Positions 24,844 to 32,265 of a stretch of DNA of 64,000 nt are shown here, piece by piece. The position numbers and the translations under genes are program-made. Under the pieces are notes generated by a model. The model was not told the origin of the DNA. It was given only the letters and a program-made list of their open reading frames with translations, and searched no databases. The DNA lies in the NCBI GenBank assembly GCA_963666705.2, contig CAXXKO010000014.1, forward strand, positions 124,001 through 188,000. Reading direction: 5' to 3'. Positions within the stretch are counted from its first letter, which is position 1; the number at the start of each line of letters is the position of its first letter. The DNA comes from G963666705 sp963666705. GTDB lineage: Bacteria; Pseudomonadota; Alphaproteobacteria; CADEGL01.

Positions 24844-25896
24844 ATGAGCATGGACCTGGGTACGCTCGACGAGCTACCGGCGGAATATCTGGCGACCCTC
24901 GCCAAGATGAGCGTCACGCCCCTGTGGCCCAGCCTGCGGGCGCTGCTGCCCCGGGGCGGGCCCGTGCGCGAGACGCGGCCCTTCCTGTGGCGCTATGGCG
25001 ATATCCGGCCCCACCTCTTACGCGCGGGCGAGCTTACGCCCATGGAGAAGGCGGAGCGGCGGGTGCTCGTCCTCGCCAATCCAGGCCAGGGGATAGAGCG
25101 CATGATGGCCACGCCCTCGATCTATGTGGGCCTCCAGCTCATCCTGCCGGGCGAGACGGCGCCCAACCACCGGCACACACCGAGCGCCACCCGCTTCGTG
25201 GTCGAGGGCCAGGGCGGCTACACCATCGTCGAGGGCGAGAAGCTGCCCATGGAGAAGGGCGATCTGATCCTCACCCCCGCCGGCCTGTGGCACGACCACG
25301 GCCACGAGGGCGATGGCCCGGTGGTGTGGCTCGACGCGCTCGACCTGCCGATCCTCTGCGCGCTCGAGGCATCCTATTCGATCGAGGGCAAGAAGCAGGC
25401 CGAGAGCAACCTGCCCGATGCATCCCAAACCCGCTACCGGCGCGCGGGCCTCTTGCCCTACGACCCCGCGGCCGGGCCGGGCGACCCCTACCCCTTGCGG
25501 CGCTACCCCTGGCGGGAGGTGCGCGAGGCTCTCGAGGGCTTCTCCCTCGAAGTCGACCATTTCCGGGACGTGCGCCTCGCCTACGTCAACCCCGAGACCG
25601 GGGCCGAATGCCTGCCCATCCTCGGTTTCTCGGCCCAGATGCTGCGACCGGGCGAGGAGTCCCGGCCCGCCCGCCATTCGGCCAGCTCGGTCGTCCACGT
25701 CATCGAAGGCGGCGGGGAATCGGAGATCGACGGCGAGACCTTCGCCTGGGAGGAGAGCGATACGCTGGCCGTGCCCACCCACGCCCGCGTCACCCACCGC
25801 AACGGGTCGAACGACGCGCCCGCTTACCTGTTCCACGTCGACGACGCGCCGATGCACCGCAAGCTGGGTTTCTACGAGGTCTTTTCAGAGAATTGA
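24844..25896 (+). CDS. Gentisate 1,2-dioxygenase-like bicupin
   Basis: A 350-residue protein with two cupin domains. The N-terminal cupin has metal-binding candidates in APNHRHTPSATRFVVEG (His-x-His with a downstream Glu, about 107-123) and the His pair in GLWHDHGHEG (about 152). The C-terminal cupin (LRPGEESRPARHSASSVVHVIEG) lacks a complete His set, as in known gentisate and 1-hydroxy-2-naphthoate dioxygenases, where only the first is active. These Fe(II) enzymes open the ring of gentisate to maleylpyruvate. No maleylpyruvate isomerase or fumarylpyruvate hydrolase is nearby, so the exact ring substrate is open. GAGGGAGG lies directly upstream of ATG 24844. Confidence 0.82.
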   Translation: MSMDLGTLDELPAEYLATLAKMSVTPLWPSLRALLPRGGPVRETRPFLWRYGDIRPHLLRAGELTPMEKAERRVLVLANPGQGIERMMATPSIYVGLQLILPGETAPNHRHTPSATRFVVEGQGGYTIVEGEKLPMEKGDLILTPAGLWHDHGHEGDGPVVWLDALDLPILCALEASYSIEGKKQAESNLPDASQTRYRRAGLLPYDPAAGPGDPYPLRRYPWREVREALEGFSLEVDHFRDVRLAYVNPETGAECLPILGFSAQMLRPGEESRPARHSASSVVHVIEGGGESEIDGETFAWEESDTLAVPTHARVTHRNGSNDAPAYLFHVDDAPMHRKLGFYEVFSEN

Positions 25897-26948
25897 GGCG
25901 GTTCGAAGATCAAGCCCCAGGACTGTACGTAAAACTTATGGCACAGCCCTCTGTATCGGAGCCTTGGCCCTGGCCGTTCCCATTACCGCGAGATTCGAAC
26001 GTTCCCGAGCCGGCCAAGCCATTGGCGCAGGTGAGCGCCCAGGTCCCGGACGCCCCGATTTCCCCCTCGGTCCTGACCTCCGTCGCCTGCCAGACACCTT
26101 TGCAGTCGGTCTCCGACGCCCCGGCATTCAAACGTATCTCACCCGCCGGTGCATCGGGGCTGTAGACGAGGATGCCGAATACCTCCTCGCCCACGCCTTC
26201 CCAGCGGCCATCCAGCACAAGCTCGATACCGGATCCCGCCGCCTCGGACTCGGTCCCGGGCTCCACCCGCGCCAGTTGGATCCTTGTCCGGGACCAGACG
26301 ATATCCTCGTTCACGGCGAATAGGTGGCAGCCAAATTGGGTGTAACGCTTGCACGCGGCCAACGCGGTCTGCTTGGCGTTGCCTTCCGTTGTCATGGAAT
26401 AGGCATAGCCCAAGGCGCCCCCCAGCGACATGGCGAAGGCCTTGTGCCATGGCACGCCCTTGTAGAGCTCGAACGCCTTTCTGCCGCGATGGCTTAAATA
26501 GGGGATCGACTCCGGGTCCACGAGCCTGACCGGTATGGCGCCCGTGATACCCGCGTCCTGCTCGGCCCCCATGGCCGACCCCACGCTCTCCGCCTGCTCG
26601 ACCTCGGTGGTTGCCGCCGCCTGCTCGACCTTCGGAAATCCGCAGTCGGTAACGATGTAAGGCTCGACGGAGATACATCCTGGGACGTAGCGCATATCGA
26701 TCACACCGTCGTCGCCGGCGCAGTACCAGCCGTATAGCACCTTGTTGCCCAGGTCACGCGCCTCGGGCCCGACGCCGGAGAGATAGTCGTAATCCCCAAT
26801 GCTGCCGAAGAACTTCCGGAACGCGAGGCATGAGAACGGCAGAGCAATAATCCCCCACTGAAGCGGCCGGTCGATCCGGCTGCGGCGGACCAAAATGGGA
26901 CCGCGTATAGCCTTCTGTCAGGGTTGCTCTGACTGGAAGGCGGGGGGG

Positions 26949-28448
26949 ATGTATCGGGTGGAGTTGTACGCACGGGTTCGGCGGGCGTGTCATGTCGAGG
27001 GGATGAGCACCCGCGAGGCCTCGCGGGTGTTTGGTGTAGACCGCAAGACGGTCCGTAAGATGCTGTCGTTCTCGGTGCCGCCAGGGTATCGCCGAAGCGC
27101 GCCGCCGAGGCGGCCAAAGCTGGGTCCGTTCACGGGAATCATCGATCGGATCTTGGAAGACGATCGGACCAGCCACCGCAAGCAACGGCACACTGCGAAG
27201 CGCATCTTCGACCGCCTCCGGGACGAGTACGGTTTCACGGGCGGCTACACCATCGTGAAGGACTACGTTCGTGAGCAGGGGCTTCGGTCGCGTGAGGTGT
27301 TCGTGCCACTCTCCCATTCCCCCGGTCACGCCCAGGCGGACTTCGGCGAAGCGATGGCGGTGATCGGCGGCGCGTTACGGAAGATCCACTTCCTTGCCTT
27401 CGACCTTCCCCACAGTGATGGTTGCTTTGTTGCGGCCTATCCGGCGGAGACGACCGAAGCATTCTGCGATGGCCACAACGCGGCGTTTGCCTTCTTCGGC
27501 GGCGTCCCCCGATCCATCCTGTACGACAACACCAAGCTGGCGGTTGCCCGGATCCTGGGCGATGGGAAGCGGCAGCGAACGCGCGTCTTCACGGAGCTTC
27601 AGTCCCACTATCTGTTCGAGGACAGGTTCGGCCGGCCGGGCAAGGGCAACGACAAGGGCAAGGTCGAGGGACTGGTCGGCTTCATCCGGCGGAACTTCCT
27701 GGTCCCCGTCCCGCGTGCCGAGAGCTTCGCGGCCCTCAACGATGCTCTCGCCGAACAGTGCCGCCGGCGCCAGGCGGCGCGGCTGCGGGGCCACAAGGAG
27801 ACCATCGGCGAGCGTCTCGAGCGGGATCGTCAAGTTCTCTTGCCATTGCCGCCTGCTCCCTATGATGCCTGCGATAAGCGCCCTGGACGGGCGAGTTCGC
27901 TGTCGCTGGTGCGTTACCGCAGCAACGACTATTCCGTGCCCGTGGCCTACGGCCACCGTGAGGTGCTCATCCGGGGCTACGTCGATGAGGTGGTGATCAG
28001 CTGCGGGGCCGAGGTGATCGCCCGGCACCGCCGGTCCTACGACAGCGAGGACCTGATCTTCGACCCGCTGCATTACCTGCCCTTGATCGAGCAGAAGATC
28101 GGCGCCCTCGACCAGGCCGCGCCATTGGCGGGCTGGGACCTGCCCGAGGCCTTCATCACTCTGCGGCGGCTCCTCGAAGCTCGTATGGGCAAGGCAGGCA
28201 AGCGCGAGTACGTCCAGGTGCTCCGTCTACTGGAGACCTTCCGGCTCGAGGAGGTCGAGGGTGCGGTCGGCGACGCCCTGCGGCTCGGCGCAATCGGCTT
28301 TGATGCGGTGAAGCACCTGGTACTGTGCCGCATCGAGCGGCGGCCGCCCAGGCTCAACCTCGACGTCTATCCGTATCTGCCGCGCGCCCGGGTCGCGATG
28401 ACGTCCGCCAAGTCGTACATGAGCCTGCTGTCGGGGCTCGGCGCATGA
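26949..28448 (+). CDS. istA: IS21 transposase IstA, copy b
   Basis: A 499-residue IstA of the same length as copy a. The helix-turn-helix MSTREASRVFGVDRKTVRKML (about 20-40, in parts) precedes the rve core with Asp in AQADFGEAMAV, Asp in ILYDNTKLAV and Glu in GKVEGLVGFIRRNF. ATG 26949 (MYRVELY) directly follows a G-rich stretch serving as ribosome-binding site; the longer frame begins inside the left terminal repeats. The stop overlaps the istB start. Confidence 0.93.
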   Translation: MYRVELYARVRRACHVEGMSTREASRVFGVDRKTVRKMLSFSVPPGYRRSAPPRRPKLGPFTGIIDRILEDDRTSHRKQRHTAKRIFDRLRDEYGFTGGYTIVKDYVREQGLRSREVFVPLSHSPGHAQADFGEAMAVIGGALRKIHFLAFDLPHSDGCFVAAYPAETTEAFCDGHNAAFAFFGGVPRSILYDNTKLAVARILGDGKRQRTRVFTELQSHYLFEDRFGRPGKGNDKGKVEGLVGFIRRNFLVPVPRAESFAALNDALAEQCRRRQAARLRGHKETIGERLERDRQVLLPLPPAPYDACDKRPGRASSLSLVRYRSNDYSVPVAYGHREVLIRGYVDEVVISCGAEVIARHRRSYDSEDLIFDPLHYLPLIEQKIGALDQAAPLAGWDLPEAFITLRRLLEARMGKAGKREYVQVLRLLETFRLEEVEGAVGDALRLGAIGFDAVKHLVLCRIERRPPRLNLDVYPYLPRARVAMTSAKSYMSLLSGLGA

Positions 28449-29209
28449 CCGACACACCGCAAGTGCTGCTCGCCCACCACCTCGAGACGCTGAAGCTGCC
28501 GACCTTCCTGCGCGAGTACGACAAGATCGCCCGGCAGTGCGCCTCGGAAGGCGTCGATCACGTCCGCTACCTGTTGAGACTCGCCGAGCTCGAGCTGATC
28601 GACCGCGAGCGCCGCATGGTCGAGCGGCGCATCAAGGCGGCGCGCTTCCCCGTGGTCAAGAGCCTCGACAGCTTCGACTTCAAGGTCATCCCCTCGCTCA
28701 ACAAGGCGCTGGTCCTGGAGCTGGCCCGCTGCGAGTACATCGAGCGCCGCGAGAACCTCATCGCGCTCGGCAACAGTGGGACCGGCAAGACCCACATCGC
28801 CCTCGGTCTCGGCCTGGCGGCCTGCCAGAAGGGCCTCTCGGTCGGCTTCATCACCGCCGCCGCGCTGGTCCACGAACTCATCGAGGCCCGCGATGACAAG
28901 CAGCTGCTGAGGTTCCAGAAGAAGCTCGCCACCTACAAGCTTCTGATCGTCGACGAACTCGGCTTCGTGCCGCTGTCGAAGACCGGCGCCGAGCTGTTGT
29001 TCGAGGTGTTCAGCCAACGCTACGAGCGGGGCTCGACCCTGGTCACCACCAATCTGCCCTTCGACGAATGGACCGAGGTGTTCGGCTCCGAGCGCCTCAC
29101 CGGCGCGCTCCTCGATCGCCTCACCCACCACGTCAACATCCTCGAGATGAACGGTGACAGCTACAGGCTCAACCAGAGCCGCAGGCGTCAAACCCCGACT
29201 GCTAACTGA
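28445..29209 (+). CDS. istB: IS21 helper ATPase IstB, copy b
   Basis: A 254-residue AAA+ ATPase. Walker A is GNSGTGKTH, Walker B is LLIVDELGF, and the arginine-rich SERLTGALLDRLTHHVN follows. The start ATGA overlaps the istA stop, giving translational coupling. It aligns along its full length with the copy a protein, with scattered substitutions. Confidence 0.93.
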   Translation: MTDTPQVLLAHHLETLKLPTFLREYDKIARQCASEGVDHVRYLLRLAELELIDRERRMVERRIKAARFPVVKSLDSFDFKVIPSLNKALVLELARCEYIERRENLIALGNSGTGKTHIALGLGLAACQKGLSVGFITAAALVHELIEARDDKQLLRFQKKLATYKLLIVDELGFVPLSKTGAELLFEVFSQRYERGSTLVTTNLPFDEWTEVFGSERLTGALLDRLTHHVNILEMNGDSYRLNQSRRRQTPTAN

Positions 29210-29870
29210 ACCGACCACCCAGCCCACGCTTGACCCCGTGGGCCCACAGGTCCCTCCCGCGCGCGCCGCCGCGTCAGCCTGTTGAGGGCACACCGCGTCG
29301 CGCGCGGAGCCCTCCCGTGGACTACGGGGACAAGCCCGCAGCCGCCAAGCGGTCCCTTCTTACACCGCCGAGGTGGTCCCTTTTTGCTCCGCCATTGACA
29401 GAGGCACGACCGATCGGGGTGTCTGATGTCGAACTTGCGTGTTTCCCAGGTCCCGTAAGGTGGCTCGCCACCGCCGCCCCCCGGCAACTGAAGCACCGTC
29501 CCCACGAAACGCGCAAACCATATTTGGATTTGTTCGTCGAGCGACAAGACCCTGGTATCAACAAAAACGCGTTGCGGCGGCAACTCCTCGAAGGCAACGC
29601 CCATTCGGGGCACGGGGAGGTCCGGCTCAAACCAGCCGGCGGTCTCGAATCGCTTCAGGCTCTCGTGCTCTCGAAGATGATGGACGGTTTGGGCATTTTC
29701 AAAGATGGGTCCGGTCCAGGAGATTTTCGCTTCGGCGGGACTGATGACCGCCGGTTCGGCGGCCATGGCGACGGCGCCGAGGAAGAGGGCACCGAGCGTT
29801 ATTCCAGTGAATGCGACGGGGACAAGCATTGGATATCCGATCGTGCCACTGTACCCTACCGACACCTTAT

Positions 29871-30153
29871 TCCATATCCTGGAAATGAACGGCGAGAGCT
29901 ATCGTCTCAACCAAAGCCAAAAACGGCGGAAATCCCCAAAAATACCTGCTTGACCGCCGGTGCAATGGTTGACCCGGTGGGTCCACAGGAACCTCCCACG
30001 CTGCTTCGCTCCGCGTAACGCAAGCGCTACACGAAGCAGCGCGGGTCCCTCCTATGGACTACCGGGACAACCCCCCAACACCGCGTACCGCATAACGTCA
30101 AGTGGACTAGTTTTGCTCCGCCCGGGTGGACTAATTTTGCTCCGCCGTTGACA
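29871..30153 (+). mobile_element. Solo right-hand tail of an IS21 of the copy a type
   Basis: The sequence from tccatatcctgg to GTTGACA matches the end of istB and the right end of IS21 copy a (11285-11435 continued at 12904-13044), without the IS3-like insertion. No left end is present, so it is a deletion or recombination remnant. It replaced the upstream flank of the secreted-protein gene and abuts the parD leader. Confidence 0.85.
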
Positions 30154-30175
30154 GTGGCCGTCCTCATTCTAAAAA
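30148..30175 (+). promoter_or_regulatory. Possible hybrid promoter at an IS21 end
   Basis: The last six bases of the IS21 tail, TTGACA, form a perfect -35 hexamer. TAAAAA lies 16 bases further in the flanking DNA and could act as a weak -10. It points into parD, whose start is 19 bases on. Confidence 0.4.
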
Positions 30176-30193
30176 AAGCGAAGGAGGATTGCC

Positions 30194-30442
30194 ATGCATG
30201 TGTCCCTGACCCCGAGCCTGGAGCATTTGATCCGCGAGAAGGTCGCATCCGGCCTCTACAATAACGCCAGCGAAGTGGTGCGCGAGGCTCTGCGACTCCT
30301 GCGGGAGCACGACGAGGTTCGGCGCCTCAAACTCGAACGCTTGCGGGACGAGTTGGCTAGGGGCGAAGGCGACCTTGCTGATGGCCGCTTCACCACGCTC
30401 TCGGGTGACGACGAGCTAAGCGAGTTCTTCGCCCGCATATGA
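30194..30442 (+). CDS. parD: ParD-like ribbon-helix-helix antitoxin
   Basis: An 82-residue protein. The N-terminal ribbon-helix-helix MHVSLTPSLEHLIREKVASG ... NNASEVVREALRLL is the ParD/CC2985 DNA-binding and dimerisation module, and the charged C-terminal part should bind the toxin. A strong AAGGAGG precedes ATG 30194. The stop overlaps the start of the parE remnant (ATGA), the usual coupled arrangement. Because the toxin is broken, this antitoxin is an orphan. Confidence 0.85.
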   Translation: MHVSLTPSLEHLIREKVASGLYNNASEVVREALRLLREHDEVRRLKLERLRDELARGEGDLADGRFTTLSGDDELSEFFARI

Positions 30443-30671
30443 GGAAGCTCGTCGTCACGGACGTGGCGCGCGGGGACCTCGGAGGCATCGCCCGGTATAC
30501 CGAGCGGCACTGGGGTGCGGCACGGTGACATCCGGTCGGGCTACGGCGCGGCGTCGCCATCGGCCGGCACATGGTGTTCCACCGGGAAACGAAGGGCGGC
30601 GTCGCGTTCGTTCGCGTCCCGCGTGAGCGTGTGGATCCGCACCGGCGTCAGGTTCCGCCGGTCCGGGCCGC
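30439..30671 (+). pseudogene. ParE toxin remnant (internal deletion and frameshift)
   Basis: The gene starts MRKLVVTDVARGDLGGIARYTE and hits TGA after 29 codons. The C-terminal ParE motif continues in another frame as RRGVAIGRHMVFHRETKGG then VAFVRVPRERVDPHR. About 30 residues of the middle helices are missing, so both a deletion and a frame change have occurred. A ParE poison of DNA gyrase cannot be made. The remnant's end overlaps the 3' end of the oppositely directed HEPN gene. Confidence 0.8.
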
Positions 30672-31076
30672 CAATGCCCGCGGACGCGCCGCGACAGCGT
30701 CGATGACGGCGAGCGCCTGCCACAATTCATTGGGCTCGGGCTCGGGTTCGGGCGACTCTTCCACGGGGTAGCGATAGGCGACATTCCAAATCGTCCAGTC
30801 CTCCATCAGGTCGACCGACGGCGCGATGTCTGGGAACCTGGCCGCGACCGCGTCGCCCAACTCACGAAGATCGTGGGTCTTGCGGAAAACAACACGGGCG
30901 TGCACGAGAAACCCCTTCAGAAGCTTCTCGGCCGCCTGCTGGCAATGGAAGGCGGCGACTGACGGCAACGGCGGCGCGGCCGCGAGACAGGCATGGGCGG
31001 CGCGCCGGTCGACTTCGGCGACGGCGATCCAACCCTCGATCTGGCGTCGGACTGCGCGCGCGTCAGCCTCGCTCAT
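30648..31076 (-). CDS. HEPN-domain protein (putative toxin of an MNT/HEPN pair)
   Basis: A 142-residue HEPN protein. The helices AAFHCQQAAEKLLKGFLV (about 41-58) and the motif R-V-V-F-R-K-T-H, an R-x6-H arrangement (about 61-68), are those of HEPN ribonucleases. The C-terminus contains an EPEPEPN run and then a low-complexity VAARPRALAARTGGT that overlaps the parE remnant, suggesting that the original end was lost and a new one acquired. The start overlaps the upstream MNT gene by 14 bases. Confidence 0.82.
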   Translation of the reverse strand: MSEADARAVRRQIEGWIAVAEVDRRAAHACLAAAPPLPSVAAFHCQQAAEKLLKGFLVHARVVFRKTHDLRELGDAVAARFPDIAPSVDLMEDWTIWNVAYRYPVEESPEPEPEPNELWQALAVIDAVAARPRALAARTGGT

Positions 31077-31383
31077 AAACGACGATTCCTTCGGCCTTGG
31101 CGGCCTGCGACAGGGTGCCCGCGATCCGCGATTTGACCTCGAACGTCGTCTGCCGGATCGGGATCACGTCAACGGCGCGGCGGTAGGCGCGCCGCGCGCG
31201 GTCGCCGGCGCGCAACGTCCGCTGTTCGGGCGGGGCGTCGTCGTCGAGGATGACGAGGAGGTCGATGTCGCTGTCCGGGCCGGCATTGCCGCGCGCCGCC
31301 GAGCCGAACAGGATCACGCGCCGCGGCCGGAAATATTCGACCACCGATTCGAGCAGCTCGGGCGGCACAATGGGCACGGTCAT
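31063..31383 (-). CDS. Minimal nucleotidyltransferase (MNT, putative antitoxin)
   Basis: A 106-residue nucleotidyltransferase. The signature GSAARGNAGPDSDIDLLV (about 27-44) holds the Gly-Ser and Asp-x-Asp metal ligands, and a later Asp in AVDVIPIR completes the triad. In characterised MNT/HEPN modules the MNT adds AMP groups to the HEPN toxin and so silences it. It is upstream of and overlapping the HEPN gene, the standard order. Confidence 0.85.
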   Translation of the reverse strand: MTVPIVPPELLESVVEYFRPRRVILFGSAARGNAGPDSDIDLLVILDDDAPPEQRTLRAGDRARRAYRRAVDVIPIRQTTFEVKSRIAGTLSQAAKAEGIVVYERG

Positions 31384-31657
31384 GGCGAAGCCGGCTCCTC
31401 ACTGGCGCGGGAAGACCCGCCATCATACCGCATACCGCGCGAGGCGCGTCATGAAACGCGGTTTCGACCGGGATGTCGTGCCAGGGCCATCGGGTAAGGC
31501 GAACCACTCGACCGCAAGGCCGATTGTTTGCGCATGACCGACCCGTGCCTACCATGAGCTTGACGGCGATACAGTGACTTCTCGACGGATCGCGACCCTC
31601 GACCAAGGGGTGCGTTCGCGACCGGTCTTGGAAGGTGGCAGGGTCCGACGCGGCGAT
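31384..31657. other. Intergenic region between the MNT gene and the lipoprotein gene
   Basis: About 270 bases in which I see no gene, RNA or clear promoter. It should contain the promoter of the leftward MNT/HEPN pair. Confidence 0.3.
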
Positions 31658-32233
31658 CTATCCTGTCCAGAATTCCACTTGAGACGTCGAGGACAACTTA
31701 ATCTGGATTGCCCCGGGCGTTTGCACGTAGCCAACGACCCGACCGTTATTGATCAATTGGCAACTCGCCTGAGGCGGATTCGAGCTGATGCTGATGCTCC
31801 GCCATGTAGCGTCCAGAGGCGGCGCAAGGGTCGCGTTACCAAGGACCGCGTCACCTTGACCCTTTCTCTTCAGACTAATATTAACACTGTCAGCATAACT
31901 GTTCAATGCACCCGTAGAGTAATCCGTGATACAGAGATCAATAAAAATGCATCCCACGACACCCCACCCAGTCGCAGATGACTCTATTTTAATCAATTCT
32001 TGTTCATAACCTGGCGCTGTGCAGTCAAATATAATATCATTTCGGCTTTTTTCTAAAGTAATTAAATTTTTTCCACCGTTTATTGATGAAATTGGAACGC
32101 CTTTTCTTGTAAGCTGACAATACGCACTATCTGGACTTACGTTTACAATAAATTCTTGGGACGTTCCCTCTACGATAGTCGCACATGCCCCAAGAAGGGG
32201 TACAAGAGCCAATATCGCTATAATACGAGCCAT
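31658..32233 (-). CDS. Putative lipoprotein with PEGA-like repeats, AT-rich
   Basis: A 191-residue protein. MARIIAILALVPLLGAC is a lipoprotein signal peptide with lipobox LLGAC, so it should be anchored in a membrane. Two related segments follow, one with YCQLTRKGVP ... IIFDCTAPGYEQE (about 38-75) and one with ASCQLINNGRVVGYVQTPG near the end, like PEGA-type domains. The second is shorter than the first and may be truncated. Codon use and base composition (31860-32260 rich in A and T) differ strongly from neighbours, which suggests transfer from a lower-GC source. ATG 32233 was chosen because it begins the signal peptide. Confidence 0.72.
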   Translation of the reverse strand: MARIIAILALVPLLGACATIVEGTSQEFIVNVSPDSAYCQLTRKGVPISSINGGKNLITLEKSRNDIIFDCTAPGYEQELIKIESSATGWGVVGCIFIDLCITDYSTGALNSYADSVNISLKRKGQGDAVLGNATLAPPLDATWRSISISSNPPQASCQLINNGRVVGYVQTPGAIQIKLSSTSQVEFWTG

Positions 32234-32265
32234 GAGCTTCCCCCAATCTGTCAAATTATTATTAT

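Larger units (their letters stand above)
26831..29400 (+). mobile_element. IS21-family element, copy b
   Basis: A 2570-base element from TGAGAACGGC to ...GCCATTGACA, flanked by the 6-base duplication GAGGCA (26825-26830 and 29401-29406). Both ends hold GGCGGAGCAAAAA-type terminal motifs followed by GGGACC. It encodes intact istA and istB. It is clearly diverged from copy a, so the two are separate arrivals and not a local duplication. Confidence 0.9.
25910..29865 (-). pseudogene. Secreted protein with DUF4189-like tail, split by IS21 copy b
   Basis: The 5' part is 29865-29401 and the 3' part 26824-25910. Removing IS21 copy b and one copy of GAGGCA restores a continuous 459-codon frame; the junction reads IRHPDRSCL then AFRKFFGS. 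The N-terminus has a signal peptide (LVPVAFTGITLGALFLGAVA, cleavage near AMAA). Near the C-terminus is KAFAMSLGGALGYAYS, then NAKQTALAACKRY, then CHLFAVNEDIVW, resembling the DUF4189-type repeats of secreted bacterial proteins. ATG 29829 is the likelier start; GTG 29865 is in frame. The upstream flank has been replaced by a solo IS21 tail. The function is unknown. As it stands the gene yields at most a truncated secreted fragment. Confidence 0.75.
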
